From Fulvia fulva (lineage: Eukaryota > Ascomycota > Dothideomycetes > Mycosphaerellales > Mycosphaerellaceae): DNA of 64,000 nucleotides. The notes under the pieces are model-generated. The model made no database searches. It saw nothing but the letters and a program-made list of their open reading frames with translations, and had not been told where the DNA came from. The stretch lies in the NCBI RefSeq assembly GCF_020509005.1, contig NC_063021.1, positions 1,240,001 to 1,304,000 on the forward strand, in the 5' to 3' direction. Within the stretch, counting starts at the first letter, position 1. Each line of letters starts with the position of its first letter. A program made the position numbers and the translations under genes. Of this stretch, positions 23,942 to 32,699 are shown one piece after another.

Positions 23942-25985
23942 ACCTATAGACCGGATACTACCCGATAGCATTTAAACAATCGACGATAGTAGTCCTATAT
24001 AAGCCGTAAAAGGAAGAGTATACGTAGGTAAAGTCGTACCGCCTAATTACGCTCCTTAACACTCTTAGGAAGGCGCTTAAGAAGCTAGTTATAACGAGAC
24101 TCTCCGAGGCGGTAGAGGAATACTCCCTACTCCCGGACACCTAGATAGGTATACGCCTATAGCGATCGACGCTATCCGCAATAGAACTTATTACCTCTTA
24201 GGTAGAGGCTATCTAGTATAAGAATAGGGATAAGGTAGCTTCCTTACTTAGCCTAGACATATCGGGAGCCTTTGACTACGTATTATACCCGCGGCTACTC
24301 TATATCCTAAGGTCGAAAGGACTCCCTAAGTAGCTTGTTAACTTCGTACGGTCCTACCTCTAAAACCGTAGTACGTCGATCCTAGTCGGCTAGTATAGAA
24401 GCCTATTTAAGTAGTCTATACTAGAATCCCGTAAGGCTTAACGCTAGTACCTATTCTGTTCCTCTTCTTTATAGCGACGCTACTCCTAGCCCTAGAATCC
24501 TAGAACACCGCTACGAGCGGCTTCGTAGACGATACGAACATCCTAGCGTAGTCTTCCTCGACTAAGGAGAACTATAGGCTACTAGAAGAGAAGTACAAGA
24601 TCTACGAGGACTAGGCTAGGAGGCACGGGGCTCGGTTTGCCCTAGAAAAGTATAATCTAATACACTTTACGCGCCGGCCACGGTTCTATATTATATAAGC
24701 TTCTATCTAGATATAGGGGTATACGACTAACCCGGTAAATCAGCTTAGGATCCTCGGACTATAGGTAGACCCGGCGCTACGGTAGAGGAAGTACGTATAG
24801 GCAATATTACGGAAAGCTAAACAGAATATAGCATTATACTAGAGGCTTACTACGTCTATATAGGGGGCGGACTTCCGGTAGTTACGACTTCTATATACGG
24901 CTATTATACGGCCAGTCCTTACCTATAGTAGCTAAGTATAGTCCTTAGGCGAGAGGGCCTACCTATCGAAGGGACTCGTCGCGCCGCTAGCGAAGATCTA
25001 AAACCAATGCCTAAGGAAGGTCACCGGGGTATACAAGTCGATACTAATAAGGATGCTTAAGTACGAGACCGCTATACCGCCGATCGACCTATATATCTAG
25101 GGACTACGGACCTCCTACTTAGGCAAGTCGGTATAGTACCTAGTATAGAAGGTTATCGCGAGTGTAGTCGTAAGGGCCCGCGAATTAGTACTAGCGTATA
25201 AGGGCATTCGACCCGGAAACAAGCCGAACTATCGGGTAAGGGACGAATAGCTAGTAATATAATAGGAAGGTAAGAAGTCGTTTATAGAGCAACTATAGAA
25301 AGAGAGGTAGAACAACTAGGGTGTAGGGCATAGTAGACGCCCTTAGCTAGCGGGACAACCTAAGGAATAGTTAGCTACAAAATCCGCGGTCAAGTACCCC
25401 CCGAAGCTTATCTACTACCGCCTTACGAGGGTATAGAGTAGTATAGTAACCTAACTACGAAGCGAACACATCGGCCTCTAGGGGTACCTATTATAGAGGA
25501 AGGTTCTAGGATACACGAATACTAGCTGCCCCTACGGCTATTGCTCCTAGAACGTACGGTACGTACTCCTCGTCTATCCGAGGTAGTCGCTAGGAAGGGG
25601 GGAGTAGATAGTAAAGGCGAGGAACCGGACGATTAGGGCACTTCTTAACAACGCTAAGGACCTACGGCGCATTACGAACTAGATACTAGAGAAGGGCTAG
25701 CTAGAATAGTATAGCCTAGTAGGAGTAGTATAGGAAGAGAGGACACGATGTAGCGCGACGAGACCGGCTAGGAGCGGGGGCTAACGGGGTAGTAGTATAG
25801 ACTACGTACGTTTAGAGGGAAAGCTAATCTAGATAAGGAGTAGTCGGGGGCGGGAAGGGTTTTTACCTATTCGGGTTTCCCTTTATACATAATAATATAT
25901 ATATACCTATATAGGCCGGATAGGGTCCTAGAACAGGGGAATAACAAATCTATCTATCTATATACGGTAGGTCCCTCCTACTATC
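23942..25985 (+). pseudogene. LINE-B, 3' part: reverse transcriptase, C-terminus and tail
   Basis: This is the continuation of the ORF2 interrupted at 17804. The reverse transcriptase shows LITLLNTLRKALKKLV (about 24040), SLLSLDISGAFD (about 24245), and the region of the catalytic box around 24520 (FVDDTN in another frame by my reading, so a frameshift is likely nearby). The C-terminal part and 3' untranslated region (25240-25985) match the scrap at 105-833. The element ends in a short (CTAT) repeat tail at about 25967-25981, as LINE-A does. CA/TG depletion is extreme and the element is dead. Confidence 0.85.
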
Positions 25986-25989
25986 GTTA

Positions 25990-27231
25990 GGTATACCTAG
26001 CTAGTATAGAGATCCTTACCTATCTTGCTCGTTCTTATACTACTATTCTAGCCGGGCATTAGTTTAAGTACGCTAGGTACCTTCTACCGTAGTATATATA
26101 CTTACTCTCCTTTTTTAGGCATTCCCTTCCCTAGTATAGGCCTACGTAGTAAGGACACCTTAGGGTCTTCTCCCCGTATTTTAGGGCTATATAACCGTAG
26201 TATTAGTATTAGAAGTACTATAGTACCCTATAGCTACTCTAATAGATCTCCGTGTCTATTCTCTCGTAGTTCTAGAATAGCCTATTATCTAGTATCTAGT
26301 TAGCTTGTTCCGCTGTCTCTACCTAGATAATAAGCGATAAGTACGTCTTCTCTCGGTCTACTATCTTATATAACTATACCGCCTTCGTTAGTCGTACTCC
26401 TAGGGATATATTCTAGTTCTATACTTAGAGTTAGGGAAGGTCTTCGACCTTAAATGTCCTAGGGACCCCGTAGGCGATAACGGTATACTATTAGTAGGAG
26501 ACTCGTACCGACTTCGCGACTTTAGTAGTCTACTCCTTATAGGTCTCTAGCTTTCGTCTATTAGACTCTTATACGGTAAAGAGTCTCACTACGCCTATTG
26601 CCTCTACCCTCGCCCTAACTACCTCCTTTTAGCCGATTCTATCGACAATCTCCTTACTTATTAGGGCTACGATTTCTTGTTTCTCCGCCGGATTAGTAAT
26701 GTATAGGCGTACCGCCTTACTTACCTTCGGAGGGGGTTAATTCTTACCTACTACTACTGTTACCTATATAGTTAGTCTCTAGGCTACCTTCTATATTACT
26801 TATTAGATTGTCTTCAGGATTTGGTATAATAGCGCTTTTAGCGCTCCTAGTAGCTATACTATAGTGTTCTTATATACCCGGGCTAGGTGTTTATTATCCC
26901 CTAGTAAGTTTTCCGCCTCCGTATATAGGGTCGTCTACGCTATATTGTTTGTCGTTAGCCTCGTAAGGCTATAGCTCTCGTTAGTTACTATCCTTCGCTA
27001 CTATTCGGGGTGAGGTCGCGCTTCCTAATTAGGTAGTTGTCCTCCGTAACTCCGTAACTCTAGGGTCTACCGTTAGGGGAATATAACCTTAGTTTTAGGG
27101 TTCTTTATACTACAATTACGCCGCCGCTAGCGTAGGCGGGTCGCTACTACTTAAGTAGATTGCTCGTCTTAATAAGGGCTGTCGAATAGATAGTCCTCGT
27201 CGATGTTCGGCGATTACTAACCTAGTCTATA
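25990..27231 (-). pseudogene. LINE ORF1 remnant, RIP-degraded
   Basis: Read on the minus strand, roughly 26220-26740 gives a protein colinear with LINE-A ORF1: LISKEIVDRIG, VVRLFTV, KLET-stop-KE, VIAYGVPRTFKVEDL and VETAEQAN all have counterparts in the LINE-A protein. The zinc-knuckle part downstream (about 26000-26250) is poorly preserved. The region up to 27231 would be the N-terminal part or leader, in which I recognise little. It lies in opposite orientation to LINE-B and may belong to the same or a third LINE family. Confidence 0.65.
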
Positions 27232-27243
27232 TCCTAGACTATA
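27232..27243 (+). repeat. Target-site duplication of LINE-A copy 2 (left)
   Basis: TCCTAGACTATA here is repeated exactly at 29054-29065 on the other side of the truncated LINE-A copy. Confidence 0.88.
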
Positions 27244-29053
27244 CAGATAGATAGATAGATGATTCATTTACCCGTTATAGTGCCCTCCGGCCTATACGGG
27301 TTTATGTCTATATATGTTACTACATAAGGTAGGAAACCTGTTCCTAGGTAAAAACCTCCTCTCCTTCTCTAATAGCTTCCTTGCCATGAGTTCTCAGTTT
27401 TCCTTCCATTAGGGTGCACTAGTGTCATGGTGGTTAGCCTCTGACTACCTTGTCTGCAACCCTAGAGTTGTCCCCCTCTTCCTGCTCTCCTCCTCCTTCT
27501 TTCTCTCCTCAATCCATCTCTCTGTTTCCCTAGTAAGAGAGAACTGCTCCAAAAATCCTTGGTGGATGATCCACCTTGTAATTCTCTGGAGGTCTCCCTT
27601 ATTGCTGATCATGGCTTGGAAGTTTCTGTTCCTTGCCCTTGCCCTCCATTCACCTCTCCCTGTACTCCATTCTTTGCAAACCAGAAGTCTATGTTCGACA
27701 TTCTGGGACAGGTAGCCGCATGGGCAACTCTTGTCTTCGATACCTGGGACTTTTCTCTGATGCAGGTATGCCCTGACTCCGATGTGTTCAGAGCGGATTT
27801 GTATTGCTATGCTTGCTTCTGACCTGGTCAGGTCTGAGTACAGTAGGTAGTTGTGGCTACCAAACTGTTGGAGTGCCTTTGGGGTTCCTGGCCTCTGTGG
27901 GGTTCTTGTCCATTCAGTCTTCCAGAGGAGTCCTGCCATCCTTTCAGCTAGAGACTGTTGCTTCTTCCCTTGGCTAGCTGCTGATCCTCTCCCTTGAGCC
28001 CTTCTGTCCTGTTCCTGCTGGGCTAGGTGCAGCTGTTCTGTTAGTTCTTTGAACTTCTGCAGGTCCTGCTGCTTCTGTGGGGCTGGATTGGGTCTTGCTT
28101 GTCTGTGCCTTCTTGTGCACTGGCTCCTGATTTTGTTGACTGCCTTCTGGATTACTAGCTGGGCTGGGTATGCAGACGTCTTTCCTGCATACTGGTATCT
28201 CAACCCTTGAAGGTAGAGCTTGGCTGGTGGGGAGCCAGACTCCATTTCGACCACCCTTGTTGGAGTTGACTTGTATGCTCCAAGCACCTTTTTCAGACAG
28301 GAGGCTTGGGCTCTGCTGATGGGATCTGCAATTCTCTTTGGGATCTTGTCTTGGGCTGACCAGATCTGGGCTCCATATAGCATGGCTGGCTTCACAATGG
28401 CCTTGTACATAACCTTTGCTTTCGCAAATGTGGCTCCCCATGTGGAGGCTGTAAGCCTGTCAATTGATTGCCTGTTGTTGTCTGCTCTTGCCTGTGCTTT
28501 CTTGACCTGTGGTCCCCAGCTGAGCTTTGGATCCATCCATATTCCTAGCACCCTTAATTCACTTGAGGGTTCTGTTGTGTGTCCCTGAATAGTGATTGGG
28601 GCTTGCATATTGTGTCTGTTTCTGGCTCTACTGAAGTGGATGAGTTGATACTTCTCTGGGGCAAATCTGGCTCCATGTTTCCTGGCCCATTCCTCACATT
28701 CCTTGTGTTTCTTCTGCAAGATTCTGCAGTTCTCTTCTGTGCTGTCTGACCAGGCTAGGATGTTTGTGTCATCCACAAACCCTGAGGCTGATGTGTTTCT
28801 AGAGTTTAGCTTTGCTGGCAGGTCTGCCATAAAGAGGAGAAACAGGATTGGAGACATTGTTGATCCCTGTGGGATTCCTGTCTCTGTAGGCATGCTGTCA
28901 GATTTGTATCTGCCCAGTCTTAGTCTTGTGGTTCTGCCTCTAAGGAAGGACTGGATGAACTGGACTGTCCAGTTGGGGATAGCCTTCTGTTTCAGGATGT
29001 GGATCAGCCTCTAGTGTAAGACATTGTCAAAGGCTCCTGATATGTCCAGTGAG
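27244..29053 (-). mobile_element. LINE-A copy 2, 5'-truncated
   Basis: This 1,810 bp insertion carries the ORF2 C-terminal part (frame open from 28893 to 27445, 482 residues including the reverse transcriptase box FVDDTN) and the 3' end and (CTAT)-type tail of LINE-A. It matches 9124-10933. The 5' end is cut off inside the reverse transcriptase, as expected from incomplete target-primed reverse transcription. It has a perfect 12 bp target duplication. I count about ten base differences from copy 1, all of RIP type and lying in the outer parts of the shared block. The host sequence on the right is a PIF1 helicase. Confidence 0.95.
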
Positions 29054-29065
29054 TCCTAGACTATA
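29054..29065 (+). repeat. Target-site duplication of LINE-A copy 2 (right)
   Basis: TCCTAGACTATA, the exact partner of 27232-27243. The helicase frame continues immediately after it (..TIYRLFKIPIRGAF). Confidence 0.88.
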
Positions 29066-29375
29066 TACCGCCTATTTAAGATTCCTATTCGGGGCGCGTT
29101 TACTAGACTATCTAAAGCGAAGTTAGCGGAGCTAGCGAAGTTCTTCGAGCATATTTAGTATATCGTAATCGATAAGACGTCTATACTTAGCGTAAAGATA
29201 CTTAGTTATATCGATAAACGCTTAAAGGAGATCAAAGCCCGTATATCGCTACTATTTAGTAGCTTAACGATCCTTCTATTTAGAGACTTTTAGTAACTAC
29301 TACCGATTAATAAGAGAGTACTATTTAGTAGTAAGGTGTCGATATAGGCTAAAGTAGATAGGCGAAATGTATATA

Positions 29376-30508
29376 ACGTACTTCACTACCGAGCGGGCTA
29401 TACTACCGAGCGGGCCACTTTTGCTAAGAACTGTACCACTTCCACTTTGATTACGACAGTATCTTAACACGACGACATCCTATAGAATCGTTACTAGGAG
29501 GACAATTCCTCTTCAGATTCTTCGCTATCTAGTAAGTCTACTTGATAGGTACGTACGTTATACCCCGACTCGCTATATCGCTTATAGCGTCGTAGCCTTA
29601 GTACTAGCCGAACACTATCTAGCAACTCTCTACTCACTTCCTGCCTCCTAGTATCCTCTAGAGGTATCAATTACGACGCCTTATCGAAGGTTACAGACCC
29701 TCTAGACTGAATATACTTGCGCTTTCGTGCTTTTTGCTATATAAGGGCCTCGTTAGACTTGCGTAGCTTACTAATCTCGCTTTATATAAGAGCTATCTAA
29801 TACGCTATCTCTCTACTCCCTCTCTATTACCCTATTAAACGACCTTCCTCTTTCTACTACGCCTTTCTAAACCCGTAACGACGCTCTAAGACGTAATGAC
29901 ACCTATTATAAACCCTGTCTCGTCGAAGTTATAGGTGTCCTAGTTAAGGATGCTATACTTCTCCTTTATATTACGTATAAGTAAGAACCACCTCTCGATA
30001 ACGTCTAGATCTTCTATTAGGGCTCGCTAACGATCGTATCTACGTGTTATACGAACCTTTAGCTCACGATGCCGCCTAATAAACCTGTCTGTCTAATTAA
30101 GACTAGCGGGCTTAAGACCCTTCTCTTATAGTAATAAATCGGCTATTGCTCGTACACTAGCCTTTAATAGCGGGAAACCTCTAAGATCTAGCTCGAGTAT
30201 GTACTCAAGTATCACCCTCTCTTCTAGCTCTATAAGCTTCTTCGAATTAGGCTCGTAGTCACCCCGAGGAGGTCGTCTATTCAATCGATACCCTAGTATA
30301 GTTCGAGACGCGTCGTATACCTTTATAGTAAGTCGATTCGTGATTGTCGCGTGGCGTTTCGTGGCCTGGACAGCTAAGGTCAGTTTGGCCTCGTTTAAAG
30401 ACAATACACGCTATAATAGTGGTTATATAGCTATATCTATAGAAGTGGTATAGTTCTTAGTAAAAGTAGCCCGCTCGGTAGTATAGCCCGCTCGGTAGTA
30501 AAGTACGT
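29376..30508 (-). mobile_element. Internally deleted Fot1/pogo-like DNA transposon with long terminal inverted repeats
   Basis: The ends are inverted repeats of about 60 bp starting ACGTACTT[CT]ACTACCGAG, flanked by the TA dinucleotide (29374-29375 and 30509-30510) as expected for Tc1/mariner-pogo elements. Within each terminal repeat the unit CTACCGAGCGGGC occurs twice in tandem. The interior encodes parts of a Fot1/pogo-type transposase on the minus strand. It sits inside the helicase remnant. At 1.13 kb it is shorter than full Fot1-class elements (about 1.9 kb), because the transposase is internally deleted, so it could move only if helped by an active relative. Confidence 0.88.
29480..30404 (-). 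pseudogene. Fot1/pogo-like transposase, DDE core deleted
   Basis: From ATG 30404 the first 92 codons are open (to 30126) and form the N-terminal DNA-binding part: LNRRPPRGDYEPNSKKLIEL and LEYILELDLRGFP resemble the CENP-B type helix-turn-helix of Fot1 transposases. Past a TAG the frame continues with FIRRHREL and YNFDETGF (about 29920-29945), which holds the first catalytic aspartate. Near 29815-29830 it jumps to a C-terminal tail (SEISKLRKSNEAL, then an acidic ESEEELSS end at about 29480-29500). The segment with the other two catalytic acidic residues is therefore missing. Confidence 0.8.
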
Positions 30509-30814
30509 TAGAGCGTTTGATTATTCTCTAGAGTTGAAATAGCTTGTTCGATAGTAAGGCGACGTTAAGTTCTTATAGATACTAGAAGGTATATAACATT
30601 ACGCTATAACTAATAATTAGTAGAAGAGACTACTTATACGTAATCGGTACTATAAGGACATACGACGGTCATACCCTAGTATATTTGACAACGCTACCCG
30701 GGTATATAGACGTAAGGACGAAGTCAAGCTCTATAACTATATTAGAATGCGAGAGTCTAGTAAAGCAATCAAGCTATAATAGGCAGACTATACCGGGTCT
30801 AGCGCAAAGGACGC

Positions 30815-31334
30815 TGTCATGGTCTCCCTATAGAGTGTACAGAAGGTGGGGACAGAAGAGCCTCAGAGTGCTCAGAAGTCGTCAAGAAGTGACAGTCCAG
30901 CTTGGTGTGTGAGCGCCAAGAATCACATGCCCCGCAACATTCACTACGGGACCCAGCCCTCCAAATCCACCCCTCTACCAAACCTTGACAGATTTACTTC
31001 GGCTCGTGACTGTGTGACTCACAGCACTCCCGCGAGCACCCGCGACTGCGCTGGACCCTGGAAGAAGCACGTGGAAGACTCGGAACGTAGGGCAGGTTAG
31101 AATAAGGTTTTGAGCAAAGCTGCTGAGCGCGGCTTCGCACGGGTTAGCCCTGTTGATGCGGGGACACGCACTCGCGAGGGTCGCGTATAAATATCTGGCC
31201 TTCCCCAGGCCTCTCTTGCTTTCTTCGTCTTTCGTTTTGTGTAGCAATCATACTATACCCTTTTGCATCTGCACTTCGCACCTGCATTCTCGCTTTCACC
31301 CTTGCATCTCACAGGCCAGGCTCTCGCCCTGACA
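30815..31334 (+). mobile_element. Solo LTR of the chromovirus family
   Basis: TGTCATGG..CCTGACA, flanked by a perfect 5 bp duplication GACGC (30810-30814 and 31335-31339). It matches the reverse complement of the 443 bp LTRs but is 520 bp long because it holds about 77 extra bases around 30991-31065, starting near ACAGATTTACTTCGG. A solo LTR arises by recombination between the two LTRs of a full element. Its first 20 bases carry two CA-to-TA changes (CTATAG for CACAG-type sequence), the rest is little mutated. Together with 17805-23941 it shows several insertions of this family. Confidence 0.92.
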
Positions 31335-31916
31335 GACGCTATATTCGAGCAAGGTGGCAATCTTTATATAGCCGTACCTATCTTACTCGGCTGTCGTATT
31401 ATATTAGTAACCAATATATAGGTCGAGCGTGGACTTATAAATAGAGCTACTAGCTACTTAGACGACGTGGTATAGGCCGATGGCGACGATCCGGCTACTG
31501 ATCCTCTATTGTGTCTACTTGTCCGCTTTAATAAGTACGACTTTAACCGTGAAGCCTACATCGCCGCTAGCGATAGAGATGGTCCTTCAGTCCGTGAAGC
31601 TGAACAGCTAGGAAGAACACGTAAGGTTGTGCCTATCTTTAGGGTGCGCCGTGAATATAAGGTTAGGCGGACCACTTGCTCACGTACTCAATTCCCTATT
31701 ACTATTACGTACGCGGTCACTATCTACAAGGCTCAAGGCCTTACTATAGAGAAAGCTGTCCTTAACTTTAGCAAGAAGGACTTCGCTGATAGGCTATCCT
31801 ACGTTACAGCATCTCGTATTATATTACTGAAGGGACTACTATTCGACGAGGGTTTCGATAAGGACCACTTCAGTGCTCCGAAGTCCGGTCTCGCGAAGAT
31901 GAGACAAGCGGACTAC

Positions 31917-31944
31917 GACCGTCGTAAAGCGACCGTCGTAAAGC
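31917..31944 (+). repeat. 14 bp tandem duplication that shifts the helicase frame
   Basis: GACCGTCGTAAAGC occurs twice head-to-tail. Removing one copy joins the upstream helicase frame (MRQADYDRRKA) to the downstream frame (DRARFKQLVKGEV), so this is probably the lesion that separates them. Confidence 0.85.
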
Positions 31945-32359
31945 CGACAGAGCTAGGTTCAAGCAGCTCGTTAAGGGTGAGGTCTTCGAGGAGTAGAAGA
32001 ATGAAGACCCAGCACTACAGTAGGTGTTGCTTGATAAGGCCGAGCTCAATCGGCTACAACGTGAACGTGATAAAGCTGCTGCTTTGCCGTTTAGTGAACG
32101 CGATATCCAGGAAATGATGAAGGAGAGCACTGCTAGCAATCCGTGGTGGACGCCACTCACTGATCTACAGCTGAACACCCACTACGGTGTTCGTCCACGC
32201 GCAGAGAGAGATTGGTTATATCCAAACTTGGACTCAACAAGAGCACAAGAGTCTCGTCGTCGCACTATCGAACAGGCAGAGCGTGATGGGTCTGCTGCTG
32301 ATGCTAGGCGTAGGGCACAATAGGCGAAGGACAACCCAGAGAAGGCTCAGAAGAACAGT

Positions 32360-32409
32360 GACTGCAGCAGTCAACAGCAATAGCGACTGTAGCAGTCAAC
32401 AGCAATAGC
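32360..32409 (+). repeat. Two copies of a 25 bp tandem repeat
   Basis: GACTGCAGCAGTCAACAGCA.. is repeated once at 32385; the single difference is CA in the first and TA in the second copy, again a RIP-type change. It lies at the end of the helicase-like tail. Between here and the stop of the next gene (32700) I see nothing coding apart from a short CATCAC run at 32574-32590. Confidence 0.8.
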
Positions 32410-32699
32410 GTAGACGATTGTGTACAAGTAGAATAGTCTTGGCAGTGTAGCACAACCGAGGTTGAATATTGCACGCTCAGCTCGTCACTTTGCTATTCCA
32501 TTGCACGGCAGTACCGCGCAACACCATTTTATATTAGTCTCGTTACATAAATCCAAACCACAAAGATATCGATCACCATCACCATCACCAGCCAGACATT
32601 GTTATCGTAACCCTTCACGCTCATGTGTTACCAGATCTCTTCGTCGCATCATAATCCATGACATCCTACGTTTCATCACTCATAGCATCGCTCCAGCGC

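Larger units (their letters stand above)
29066..32410 (+). pseudogene. Helitron-type PIF1 helicase remnant, interrupted twice
   Basis: Three blocks of one helicase are in order on the plus strand. Block 1 (29066-29373) reads YRLFKIPIRGAFTRLS and ends around the DExx box and motif III (IVIDKTS then LLFRDF-stop-QLLPINKRVLFS). Block 2 (30511-30814) is the poorly preserved middle. Block 3 (31340-32410) gives ILLGCRIILVTN, VVPIFRVRREYK, ITYAVTIYKAQGLTIEKA (helicase motif near VI) and LSYVTASR, typical of the C-terminal half of Helitron PIF1-like helicases. A 14 bp tandem duplication (31917-31944) shifts the frame; the tail then continues as FKQLVKGEVFEE and on to about 32320-32410. RIP is strong on the left and fades to the right. 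No Rep/HUH domain or Helitron ends were found, so a host-derived PIF1 copy cannot be excluded. Confidence 0.75.

Noticed and set aside
9121..27262. CRISPR-like or minisatellite array from the spaced ATAG repeats
   Set aside because: They are short LINE tails at element ends; there are no spacers and the genome is eukaryotic.
31509..32117. A free-standing 202-residue gene
   Set aside because: Its motifs are the C-terminal part of a PIF1-like helicase; the frame is cut by a 14 bp duplication and is part of the larger remnant.
1..32410. A Starship-type giant mobile element
   Set aside because: No tyrosine-recombinase captain gene or cargo block is visible; all repeats are explained by LINE, Ty3, Helitron-like and Fot1-like pieces.
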